Below are positions 5,343 through 12,377 of a stretch of DNA of 13,935 bases, piece by piece. The DNA lies in the NCBI GenBank assembly GCA_028065135.1, contig JAPTWR010000083.1, forward strand, positions 1 to 13,935, given 5' to 3'. The stretch comes from Acidithiobacillus sp. (GTDB lineage: Bacteria; Pseudomonadota; Gammaproteobacteria; Acidithiobacillales; Acidithiobacillaceae). A program made the position numbers and the translations under genes. The number at the start of each line of letters is the position of its first letter. Positions within the stretch are counted from its first letter, which is position 1. Below the pieces are notes generated by a model. That model was given only the letters and a program-made list of their open reading frames with translations, was not told the origin of the DNA and did not search any database.

Positions 5343-7445
5343 TCACTGCTCCGCTTCGTCCTCTTCCTCGTTTTCCCGTTGTTCTTCTTCTGCTGCTGGT
5401 TCGCTGGCAGGTTGCGGTGCCAGTTGCGGAAGCTGAAGCGGCGCTACCGATGCACCGGGCGTCGGCGCCATCATCTCGGTCATTACTTTTAGTATTTCAA
5501 ACCCCAATCCCGCACCTGGCATAATGGCATCCAGGGCATGTCCGGCCATGTGATCTGCAACGGCTTCACCAACATCAGGCGGGTCCGCGTCGGCCTGCGA
5601 TTGGGGTTGTTGCTGGTCGATGGCCTGCTGCGGTTGCATTTGCTGTGGCTGTGGTGGCTGGTCCAGCCGCCGTTTCGGGGCCTCGCTCATGGCTGATGGG
5701 TTAGGAATATCGACCTTCGGGGGTACTGCACCCCATACCGGCCGGGCATAGCGCGGCAGCACCCATCTTGCTTGATGCTCTTCTCGACTTCTTCTCTGAT
5801 TAGGATTTGCCTGGAAAGGCCAGTCCAGCAGCCCAACATGCTCGGACCCCGCCACGGTCAGAATCGCCCGCGGTCCCTTTTTTGTAACTTTCACTATCTG
5901 GCCAAACTGGCTGGGCAATACCGTATGTTCTTTTACTCTTTGATAGCTGCCCCCCTGGCTACTGCCTCCTCCCTGGCTACTACCAGACTGCACGTTCGTT
6001 GATGCCGCGTAACGCTCAAGGTCCCGCTCACCGATGAGTGATGCGGCCCATCGCTGGTCTTCAGGCTCGACGATGCGGCCAATGACCTTGGTTGCGGTCT
6101 GCATCGCCCAGCTTCTTGCTGTTGTCTTTGAATACTTCTCTTCTATTTGGTTGATGCCTTGACACCCCAACGCGATGCGAACGCCTTTGCTCCGAAGCAC
6201 TTCCAACGCGTCAGTAATAGATGGAATTTTCCCCATCCGTGGGACTTCATCCAAGATCAGCCAAATGCGCCTTTCTTCAGGCTGAACGTCCGGCAAATCC
6301 TCAAGTTTCAATACAATCTGCTCTATTAAAGAGGCGCACCAGGCTTCGCTTATCGATTTTGCTGAAGGACGGAATCCGAGGATGGCAATAGGGGGAACTT
6401 TGCCTGCAATCCATTTATTTACACTCCACTGTTTCTGTCTTGCCCGTTCTTTCAGATCGTCAGCCGCAACGCCGAGATTCACCACATGAGTGAGGTAAGC
6501 GGAGATGTTGGCAAGAAAAGACGTGGTCGTTTTGCTATCCGCTCCACCTGATATAAGTGACGCGGCCACTGGATTTTCTCTCGTTATTATTTCCTTGAGC
6601 ACTTTGAAATCAGCGAGAGCTTCGGCGCAGCGCTTGGCCAATTCCGCGAAGCCCCAAGCTTCGCCGTGTTCACGTTGAACATCGGATATGATGCCTGTAA
6701 CCAATGATCTGGCCCCATTGGTCCACATCGGATTGTCTGATTTTTCAGGCTCAGGAATCAAAGTGTTCGCTAGCGCCTCTGCGTCTAGGCGCGTGCGTAT
6801 ATCACGCCCCAGAGCCCACACTGCGCTGCGGTCATCCCACGGTGCCAGCAGTGCAAACTGCTTTCCGATTGCCTCCCCTTTCCCTATTTTTTGTTCAAAA
6901 TCTCCTTTGAAACTAAAAATGATGGCCTTGTCTCCACGTTCAATGATTTGGTTGATCATCGGCCAGAGGATCGTGGTTTTTCCTGCGCCTGAGCCGCCGA
7001 CGATAAGCATGTGAGAGGCTTCAAGGGCTTCGGTAGTTTTGATCTCTGGACGAATACGAATGCCTGCGTTTTTTCCTTTGACTGGCGGCGATGCCTCTTG
7101 GATAGCCTGCCGCATAAGCTTTGGTTTACGGGTAAGTTGGGATCCACGGATATGTATTTCGCTTGGGACGTATCCCGCTGCTAGGCCCAGAACGGAACCC
7201 GCTGCTAGGCCCAGAACGGAACCCGCTGCTAGGGGGATCAGGTATTCGGGGGGCAGGATGCCAAGGGCATGGATGGCGGCAAACAGTGTTTTGGGCATTA
7301 GGAATCCGCGAGTTTTCCACAACCCTATGCCCTCCCATGCGGTCGCGTATCCGACCAGGGCGCCGACCCCTGCGCCCAGCCCGATAACCTCGAAAAAGCC
7401 GGACCCCTTCGCGAATCTGGGATCGTTTTGGCCGCTGACTGTCAC
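5343..7445 (-). CDS. Type IV coupling protein (VirD4/TraD/TrwB family ATPase)
   Basis: A 700-residue coupling protein that would link the relaxase-DNA complex to the secretion channel and pump DNA. Two N-terminal hydrophobic segments (about 17-36 and 64-91) anchor it in the inner membrane. The P-loop GGSGAGKTT is at 150-158 and Walker B IWLILDE at 394-400. ALGCQGINQIEEKY (425-438) fits the conserved TrwB/TraD region after Walker B. The tail is unusual: Gln/Pro-rich (about 597-617) and strongly acidic at the end (EEEQRENEEEDEAEQ, 686-700). The GTG start overlaps the upstream stop (GTGA), implying translational coupling. A 24-bp tandem repeat duplicates AAGSVLGL within the second membrane segment. 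Closest by content to the TrwB/TraD group that partners MobF relaxases. Confidence 0.92.
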   Translation of the reverse strand: MTVSGQNDPRFAKGSGFFEVIGLGAGVGALVGYATAWEGIGLWKTRGFLMPKTLFAAIHALGILPPEYLIPLAAGSVLGLAAGSVLGLAAGYVPSEIHIRGSQLTRKPKLMRQAIQEASPPVKGKNAGIRIRPEIKTTEALEASHMLIVGGSGAGKTTILWPMINQIIERGDKAIIFSFKGDFEQKIGKGEAIGKQFALLAPWDDRSAVWALGRDIRTRLDAEALANTLIPEPEKSDNPMWTNGARSLVTGIISDVQREHGEAWGFAELAKRCAEALADFKVLKEIITRENPVAASLISGGADSKTTTSFLANISAYLTHVVNLGVAADDLKERARQKQWSVNKWIAGKVPPIAILGFRPSAKSISEAWCASLIEQIVLKLEDLPDVQPEERRIWLILDEVPRMGKIPSITDALEVLRSKGVRIALGCQGINQIEEKYSKTTARSWAMQTATKVIGRIVEPEDQRWAASLIGERDLERYAASTNVQSGSSQGGGSSQGGSYQRVKEHTVLPSQFGQIVKVTKKGPRAILTVAGSEHVGLLDWPFQANPNQRRSREEHQARWVLPRYARPVWGAVPPKVDIPNPSAMSEAPKRRLDQPPQPQQMQPQQAIDQQQPQSQADADPPDVGEAVADHMAGHALDAIMPGAGLGFEILKVMTEMMAPTPGASVAPLQLPQLAPQPASEPAAEEEQRENEEEDEAEQ
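7174..7233 (-). repeat. 24-bp in-frame tandem repeat inside the coupling-protein gene
   Basis: A 24-bp unit occupies 7174-7197, repeats exactly at 7198-7221, and continues for about 12 bases (7222-7233). On the minus strand it encodes AAGSVLGL twice (about residues 73-91) within the second predicted membrane segment. Two identical copies suggest a recent duplication or slippage that lengthens the segment by 8 residues without breaking the frame. Confidence 0.9.
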
Positions 7446-7792
7446 ACATCACCGACCTTGTTGGCATTGGCTTGCAGTGCATGCAGCAAACAGCGGGCAG
7501 TGCGAAGCGTGTTTTCCCGCATTTCGGCTTCGAGTTCTGGCCTCACTTGTCCAACGGCTTTCATGACCCAGTCCAAATGCGCCATGCCGTTATTAACGTC
7601 ATCCCCTTCCTGGGCAGACAATGTTTGCTCAGCAATGTGCAGTAACATGTCCCGACCGATTCCCTGAGCCACAGCAATATCAATTATTTCTCGATATTTT
7701 TCGGGCTGGTAAAAATCGTTCTGGATCACCTGGGCGGTTTCCGCAGATATCTGCTCCGGCGTCTTATGCTTGTTCTGTTCAAACCATGACAT
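7442..7792 (-). CDS. Hypothetical protein, 116 residues, between relaxase and coupling protein
   Basis: I do not recognise this protein. It is soluble, probably all-helical and acidic (TPEQISAETAQVIQND, LDWVMKAVGQVRPELEAEMREN), with no signal peptide, membrane segment or obvious HTH. It starts at ATG 7792 with AAGGAG 8 bases upstream, and its stop overlaps the coupling-protein GTG start (GTGA). Copy 2 of the 19-bp motif lies 35 bases upstream, so transcription can restart here. Coupling to the T4CP suggests an accessory or adaptor role in transfer; that is inferred only from position. Confidence 0.8.
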   Translation of the reverse strand: MSWFEQNKHKTPEQISAETAQVIQNDFYQPEKYREIIDIAVAQGIGRDMLLHIAEQTLSAQEGDDVNNGMAHLDWVMKAVGQVRPELEAEMRENTLRTARCLLHALQANANKVGDV

Positions 7793-7827
7793 GGCGTTGC
7801 TCCTTTTCCGTGGGTGGTACTACATAT

Positions 7828-7846
7828 ATATGTGCCAGGCGGAAAC
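7828..7846 (-). promoter_or_regulatory. Copy 2 of the 19-bp dispersed motif (upstream of the 116-residue protein)
   Basis: The plus strand reads ATATGTGCCAGGCGGAAAC. It overlaps the 12-bp palindrome ACATATATATGT (7822-7833). It sits in the 67-base gap between the relaxase stop and the 116-residue gene, 35 bases before that ATG and oriented toward it. Copy 4 at 11881 shares the flanking CTACATAT. Confidence 0.7.
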
Positions 7847-7859
7847 GCTGGTACCTAGC

Positions 7860-10800
7860 CTAGCTTCCGAGTTCGAGCTCCGCCTCTGGCTCGGGGGAGA
7901 ACTGATACCCCTCACGTTCAGTAATAGCAGCTTCGGTGGCTGGTTCGCCCACATGCTCCTGCTCTGGCTCCACCTCCAGTGAGCGCTTTTCGGCCAGGTC
8001 CCCCGCTTTGCCCAGATCATGATCCGCCTGCTGCCGCGCCTGGTGGATTTCTTCCATCTCTGGTGAAACCTGAGTCTTGGAAGCCTCCATCGCGCTCTGT
8101 TTTTCAGAGAACTTGCAGATCCCCTTGCAAAGCTTGTCTATGTCGTCAGTTATAATCTCCAGCTCATGCGTTTCTCGGGTCATGCCCACGTATGCCAAAT
8201 TCGCGCTTATCCCGCGCCCGCCACCCGTGAGCACAGGGATCGCTGTATGCTTCGTGCCGCCCTGACTGGCATGGGTTGTAATGGCATAGCTGTAGTCCAG
8301 CACTTCGGCCTTCTCCTGACTCAGCGTAACGGTCTGTCCATGATCTGTTTTAACCGATGCCTTGCCGTTTTCAACGATCACCGCCCCCGCTGTGCCATTG
8401 ATTAAATCCCGCGTTTTGTCGTTTTTTCGGAAGTACACCTGGTCGCCGTTTCGCAATTCCATTTCCCTTGCGGTGTATGCGGATATGCTGATTTTTACGG
8501 GGTTCACCTCCAGCGTTTGCTCTGGCTTTTCGCGGTTTTGTAATGTGAGCTTACCGCCGGACATAGCCACTACTGACCACTGCGACCCTTTTCCCGCCCC
8601 AACACCCGTGTCCTTGTCTGCGTAATCCCGATGGAACTCCACAATCACCGGTGACCCATCTTTGCTGACGTAATTCTCGGATTTCGTGGAGGACTCCCTG
8701 GTCAGGTCTAACTTGTCCAGTGCGGTGATTCGCACCGCGTCCCCACCCAATGCACCAGCGGTGTTTAACCCATCACGGATGTGGTGATTGATGGCTTGAC
8801 GCTTTTTATTAGTGTCCGCGATAAAATAGGTATCGGCGCGTTCCTGCGGCGACATAGATAGATATCTGGACGCTGCGACTTTCGCCAAGGCTTCATCTTT
8901 ATCCTGGCCTTTTTCTACATGCACCTGGGTCATAAACGGCTTCGCTAATTCGACGCCTTTCACAGCGTCTCCAGATGCGAAAGCCTGGGCAATCTTGAGC
9001 AATTCCGGCGCTGCCCGCTGACGCTGAACTTCATCAATCTTCACATGATCTATTGAACGGGTTTCCAGCAACTGCGCAAACGGCGTCCCGGCCTCGACGC
9101 TTTCTATTTGGTATGGATCACCCACAACCAACGTGCGGGCGTTCTCCGTATCCGCACGCTTGTAAAATCTGTCAAAGTCCTTGGCTGACACCATCCCGGC
9201 CTCATCCATGACGTATAAAATCTTCTGGGTTGGGTTGCCGGATTCATCCAGTGCCGCCTTACGCTGAAGGGCCGCGGCCAAGGTCAGCGTTTCGGTACAC
9301 CCTGCGCCCTCAAGCTCTTTTTTTGCTTTGGACGTCGGCGCAACGCCTATAACCTCAAAACCCGCCGCTTGATACTGAGCGACGATCACTTTCATTGATG
9401 TGGTTTTCCCGGCTCCTGACGAACCGACAACTCCTAAATGGCGGTCTGGCGAACAAAGGGCCAAGCCCACGGCGGCCTTTTGACCATCGCTGAACTTGAA
9501 CCCTTGTTTTTCTTCTTGCGTTGAGATGATCGCGTTTATTCGCGCGTCATCCCCTGGCCGTCGCAAACTCTGATCTCCGAATCGATCAGCACCCGCATCA
9601 CCATGCAGAACACTTGAATCTTCCCCGGTCTGGTTTGCATCCAGACTGCATTGGGACAACTCGCGCAGGCCGTTAACGGGGAATGTCCCAGTTGCTTCAA
9701 CGTTATTGACTGGGTTGTCATGGGCATATTTTCGTTTGCCATCTTGTAGCTCCTTTTCGTTCAATTGGATAACATCTAGTGGTTCCTGCGTTTCTACTTC
9801 CTGAACTGGATATATCGCTTCTGCCTTACCTCTTCCCTCCTTTCCCCTGTGTAAAATTTCTGCCTCGGTATAGATGGCGGATTTGGTGGTGAACTGGCGA
9901 TCGTTCAGCCCCTCAGCCTGACCGGCATACACCAGGCCAGCGACACGGGATTCGATGGCTTCATCGATGGCTTCAGGAGAAACGTCGCCCAGGCCTGCTG
10001 CCAAGGCTTCTGCCTTTAATGACTGCTCACTGAAAACGCTGTCGCGTTCACTGAGGTGGCGAATGGCGGATTTCAGCGCGTCTTCTGCTGTTATTTGCGA
10101 TGATTGGACGCCGGCGGCTTCACGGCGCAGGGCGGCATCATGAAGGGAATGAAGATCCATGTTTTTTTGCTCACGGAACTCTTTTCTCCATTCATATCTC
10201 TGGTCAATGTTGTTGAGGGTGGACTTGTGGCCTTTTGTCTTATTTTGTGCGGCCTGCCGTTCCTTGGCAGATACCCCATCCCGTTCACCACCGATCTCTT
10301 TTTTTATGTCCTGGGAGCGTGGAGAAAAGTATTCAATTTGCTCACGGGTGATGCCTGCAATTTCAAAATCAGTACCCTTGCCTTTTTCAATCTTGTATCC
10401 AAGCGCTTTGACCTCGCGGGCAAGCTCTGCCTTGTAAACGGCATCGGCGGCCATCTTTTTTTCGTTGTTATGACCCCAGTCCAGCTTGAGATTCACCCAT
10501 TTCCCATCCGCACGCTGCGTCATGTTTGAAATAATCGCGTGGGTGTGAAGATGAGGGGCTACCCGCCCCGTCGATGAGTCGCGGGCGTCTTCATGCACAT
10601 AAAGTCCAGCGGTTAAATTCCCGCTAAAGTCATTACCTTTGCCTCCGCCTTTGCCGATGCGCGCATGCACCATTTCCTGCTCTACAAAACGCATCGCAGC
10701 TCTGACGGCCTTTTGATGAGCCTGGACGATACGTGGATCTTCAACCGCCATGATGGATACGGATTTCGGGGCGGCGATGGTGAGCTCTTCGCCCATGCGC

Positions 10801-11078
10801 CGGGTTTCTGCAGTCTGACCCCCGCGCGTACTGATATCTTCACCTGTGTGCTTCACGGTGCCAGATAGCGCCCGGACCATATCTTCCACGGCCACCGCCC
10901 CGGCAAGGCCCTGTGCCTCGGCACCTTTTCCGAACCACTCCGACGGAGCGCCCCCGGCCATGGAATAGTAGCCTGTTGCACGTTGTTCCCCCGACCTGGT
11001 CAAGTGCTCCTCGTGCTTGCTCTCCATGTATTTGGCAACGTCCGCTGGAGAACCCGTAAGATGGGTATTCCGGATCAT
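7860..11078 (-). CDS. mobF: MobF-family conjugative relaxase-helicase (TrwC/TraI type)
   Basis: A 1072-residue bifunctional transfer initiator. The N-terminal relaxase has the three-histidine metal site PHLHTHA (H176, H178, H180) and candidate catalytic tyrosines Y37-Y38 (ATGYYS) just before SEWFGKGAEAQGLAG, the conserved stretch after the second tyrosine pair of TrwC. Only one tyrosine (Y17) stands where the first pair is expected. The helicase half has Walker A GSSGAGKTT (552-560), Walker B LYVMDEA (621-627), the GDP-Q motif VVGDPYQIE (651-659) and C-terminal RecD-like motifs YAITTHASQGGT (931-942) and AYVGMTRETHEL (962-973). It nicks oriT, stays covalently bound and unwinds the strand. ATG 11078 overlaps the FinO/ProQ stop (ATGA). 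The length is close to TrwC, and no acetylase/pilot extension as in F TraI is seen. Confidence 0.95.
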   Translation of the reverse strand: MIRNTHLTGSPADVAKYMESKHEEHLTRSGEQRATGYYSMAGGAPSEWFGKGAEAQGLAGAVAVEDMVRALSGTVKHTGEDISTRGGQTAETRRMGEELTIAAPKSVSIMAVEDPRIVQAHQKAVRAAMRFVEQEMVHARIGKGGGKGNDFSGNLTAGLYVHEDARDSSTGRVAPHLHTHAIISNMTQRADGKWVNLKLDWGHNNEKKMAADAVYKAELAREVKALGYKIEKGKGTDFEIAGITREQIEYFSPRSQDIKKEIGGERDGVSAKERQAAQNKTKGHKSTLNNIDQRYEWRKEFREQKNMDLHSLHDAALRREAAGVQSSQITAEDALKSAIRHLSERDSVFSEQSLKAEALAAGLGDVSPEAIDEAIESRVAGLVYAGQAEGLNDRQFTTKSAIYTEAEILHRGKEGRGKAEAIYPVQEVETQEPLDVIQLNEKELQDGKRKYAHDNPVNNVEATGTFPVNGLRELSQCSLDANQTGEDSSVLHGDAGADRFGDQSLRRPGDDARINAIISTQEEKQGFKFSDGQKAAVGLALCSPDRHLGVVGSSGAGKTTSMKVIVAQYQAAGFEVIGVAPTSKAKKELEGAGCTETLTLAAALQRKAALDESGNPTQKILYVMDEAGMVSAKDFDRFYKRADTENARTLVVGDPYQIESVEAGTPFAQLLETRSIDHVKIDEVQRQRAAPELLKIAQAFASGDAVKGVELAKPFMTQVHVEKGQDKDEALAKVAASRYLSMSPQERADTYFIADTNKKRQAINHHIRDGLNTAGALGGDAVRITALDKLDLTRESSTKSENYVSKDGSPVIVEFHRDYADKDTGVGAGKGSQWSVVAMSGGKLTLQNREKPEQTLEVNPVKISISAYTAREMELRNGDQVYFRKNDKTRDLINGTAGAVIVENGKASVKTDHGQTVTLSQEKAEVLDYSYAITTHASQGGTKHTAIPVLTGGGRGISANLAYVGMTRETHELEIITDDIDKLCKGICKFSEKQSAMEASKTQVSPEMEEIHQARQQADHDLGKAGDLAEKRSLEVEPEQEHVGEPATEAAITEREGYQFSPEPEAELELGS

Positions 11079-11653
11079 GGCGCAACCTCACCGACGGTCG
11101 GAGCCTCCCGCGCGGCTTTAGCAGCCCGTTGCCTTTTCCTTTTTGCGGTTCTCTTCGCCCTACGCGCCTGTTCTTGTTCCAGTAAGCGTTGTTCGTGCGC
11201 CAGACGTTTACGCTCCTTCGCCGCTTTTCGCTCCAATGCTTCGCGCTGCAATCGTTCGTGATAACGCAACGCGGCAACAAATGCGGTCATATCCTTTTCT
11301 GATATTTTTTGAACCGGTTTTCCATGCAGATCGTAACGGTGCTGTTTAAGAACGGCGGCAAGAGCATAATCAGGACGCTTCACCTGACTGCAATAGTCTT
11401 TCAATAATTTATCAATGACTGCGTTGATTACCGCTTTTTTATCTTTTCCGTGCGTTCTGCAAAGCACCTCGCGCATATCCTCACGAATGCGGTATTTCAG
11501 CGGCAGGATTTCGCCTTGCGTGAATACCGGGAATCGCATGACTTCCGTTTTTATCAGACGTCTGAACGCCTTCCCTTCAGGGCGCGACAGTTCCGTCTGT
11601 TCCGTCGCATCTGTGGGATTAACAATGACGGGTTCAGCTATATCATCAGTCAT
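11075..11653 (-). CDS. FinO/ProQ-like RNA chaperone
   Basis: A 192-residue protein. Residues about 26-120 match the ProQ/FinO RNA-binding domain: AFRRLIKTEVMRFPVF, GEILPLKYRIREDMRE, then HRYDLHGKPVQKIS. The C-terminus (131-183) is a strongly basic, probably coiled helix rich in Arg, Lys and Glu (KRLAHEQRLLEQEQARRAKR...). In F, FinO binds FinP and the traJ leader to repress transfer; ProQ-family proteins bind 3' hairpins of small RNAs. ATG 11653 is chosen for its strong AAGGAGGT site 5 bases upstream; an in-frame ATG at 11677 would add 8 residues but lacks one. It heads the minus-strand operon and its stop overlaps the relaxase start. Its partner RNA is not identifiable; the structured regions near 11851 and 12064-12152 are possible. 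Confidence 0.82.
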   Translation of the reverse strand: MTDDIAEPVIVNPTDATEQTELSRPEGKAFRRLIKTEVMRFPVFTQGEILPLKYRIREDMREVLCRTHGKDKKAVINAVIDKLLKDYCSQVKRPDYALAAVLKQHRYDLHGKPVQKISEKDMTAFVAALRYHERLQREALERKAAKERKRLAHEQRLLEQEQARRAKRTAKRKRQRAAKAAREAPTVGEVAP

Positions 11654-11673
11654 TGCCGACCTCCTTGTAATGG

Positions 11674-11727
11674 TCATATGAATACGTTTGCCCGGCGTTT
11701 ATCGTCGCGGTTGGAATGCTGCTCCAT
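11674..11727 (-). CDS. Possible 17-residue leader peptide upstream of the FinO/ProQ gene
   Basis: On the minus strand ATG 11727 is preceded by GAGGTGAA and encodes MEQHSNRDDKRRANVFI. Its TGA overlaps the upstream in-frame ATG (11677) of the FinO/ProQ gene in ATGA. Copy 3 of the 19-bp motif lies 30 bases before this ATG, the same spacing as at confirmed genes. The small ORF could be a translated leader that couples to or tunes FinO/ProQ synthesis. It is too short for any family match. Confidence 0.35.
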   Translation of the reverse strand: MEQHSNRDDKRRANVFI

Positions 11728-11757
11728 GTTTCACCTCGTCGTTTGTTGGTCTCACCA

Positions 11758-11776
11758 ATGTGTGCCAGGCGGAAAC
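11758..11776 (-). promoter_or_regulatory. Copy 3 of the 19-bp dispersed motif (upstream of the FinO/ProQ-relaxase operon)
   Basis: The plus strand reads ATGTGTGCCAGGCGGAAAC. It points toward the minus-strand operon, 30 bases before the leader ORF ATG and 104 bases before the FinO/ProQ ATG. It is the proximal of two copies preceding this operon. Confidence 0.7.
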
Positions 11777-11850
11777 ACCGGCACGCATATCGGATCTCAG
11801 AAGTCGTAATGCGGTTTCGTTTTTCTCCTCATGCCTGCTCTCCCATATGT

Positions 11851-11872
11851 GCCCCTGCGGAATTGCGGGGGC
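11851..11872. repeat. Hairpin between two motif copies (possible attenuator)
   Basis: GCCCCTGC (11851-11858) pairs with GCGGGGGC (11865-11872), one G-T pair, around GGAATT. On the minus strand it lies just after motif copy 4. It is followed at 11832-11797 by an 11-codon frame (MRRKTKPHYDF) with a weak ribosome site, which I do not call as a gene. The hairpin's left arm overlaps ATATGTGCCCCTGCGGAA (11845-11862), which partly resembles the 19-bp motif. A stem followed by a loose tail is the kind of RNA FinO/ProQ proteins bind; that link is speculation. Confidence 0.4.
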
Positions 11873-11880
11873 TTCTACAT

Positions 11881-11899
11881 ATATGTGCCAGGCGGAAAC
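11881..11899 (-). promoter_or_regulatory. Copy 4 of the 19-bp dispersed motif (distal copy upstream of the FinO/ProQ operon)
   Basis: The plus strand reads ATATGTGCCAGGCGGAAAC, overlapping the 10-bp palindrome ACATATATGT (11877-11886). It has the same orientation as copy 3, 123 bases further from the operon. Two tandem copies upstream of the relaxase operon suggest a doubled regulatory input or two start sites. Confidence 0.7.
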
Positions 11900-12320
11900 A
11901 GGCGGGCGGGCGGAGGAGGGCCAGTTGATTGAGGAGATGCTGCAGGTGACGCTGGCGGGGTCGCTACGCTCCTTTGCCCCGCCGCGTCGTAGCAGGGGAG
12001 GAGCGGCGGTTTCTGCCTGGACCGGCAAAAAACGGGACTAGTCGCACATAGGCAGGACAGAGGGCCGCGCAAGCGGCACGTCGCCATCCCTTGAGAGCGC
12101 AGCGAGCAAGGGGTGGGGCTGTGCGTGAAAAGGGTACTGCGCAGCGGTGCCCGTCTTCATACTGCTTTTAGCCTGCAAATAACCCAAAAAAGGCCTTATG
12201 CGGGTGATTCGCGGGCGTATGCCTGGCGTTTCGATGACGCTTTACAGACTGATAACATGGATTACGGGTGAATTAGGGAGCATTTGTTGGTGTTTCGTGG
12301 GCGATTCGCGGGTTGTTCCC
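11900..12320. other. Candidate origin-of-transfer region (divergent intergenic, hairpin-rich)
   Basis: This gap separates the FinO/relaxase operon from the TraK-L-M/Stb-like operon. In R388 the stb operon diverges from the transfer genes across oriT, and in RP4 traK diverges from traJ across oriT, so this is the best predicted oriT location. Hairpins: GGCGGGG/CCCCGCC (11954-11983), GCCGC-GCAA-GCGGC (12064-12077), CCATCCCTTG with CAAGGGGTGG (12084-12116), and GGGTAC/GTGCCC (12132-12152). GTTTCTGCCTGG at 12009-12020 partly resembles the 19-bp motif facing right. I cannot recognise a known nic sequence, so the exact site is not assigned. No convincing gene is seen here. Confidence 0.45.
12201..12312 (+). 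repeat. Degenerate direct repeats (GATTCGCGGG family) upstream of the HTH gene
   Basis: CGGGTGATTCGCGGG at 12201-12215 and TGGGCGATTCGCGGG at 12298-12312 share an exact GATTCGCGGG core. CGGGTGAATTAGGGA at 12265-12279 is a weaker intermediate copy. They precede a small HTH gene, as the StbA-binding direct repeats do in R388 and the TraK-bound region does in RP4. They may be binding sites for that protein, marking a centromere- or oriT-proximal array. Confidence 0.4.
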
Positions 12321-12329
12321 GGTGTTTTT

Positions 12330-12348
12330 GTTTCCGCTTGGCACACAT
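12330..12348 (+). promoter_or_regulatory. Copy 5 of the 19-bp dispersed motif (inverted, upstream of the plus-strand operon)
   Basis: The plus strand reads GTTTCCGCTTGGCACACAT, the exact reverse complement of copy 1. It lies 29 bases before the ATG at 12378 and points toward it. This is the only full copy on the opposite strand, and it precedes the only plus-strand operon in the transfer region, so motif orientation follows gene direction. Confidence 0.75.
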
Positions 12349-12377
12349 TAGCGAGGGTGCATTCAAGGAGGTGAAAA

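Noticed and set aside
7828..7846. The GTGCCA-containing motif as shufflon recombination sites of I-type plasmids
   Set aside because: Resemblance is limited to GTGCCA; the sites lie upstream of whole genes, not around alternative pilV 3' ends, and no shufflon recombinase is present.
11688..12041. Overlapping open frames on both strands in the divergent intergenic region
   Set aside because: They run through the motif copies and hairpins, lack good ribosome sites, and their translations look random.
12330..12348. The motif's TGGCAC core as a sigma54 (-24/-12) promoter
   Set aside because: The -24-like TGGCAC is present in all copies, but the -12 GC is missing or misplaced: in copy 5 a GC occurs one base too close, and the other copies lack it.
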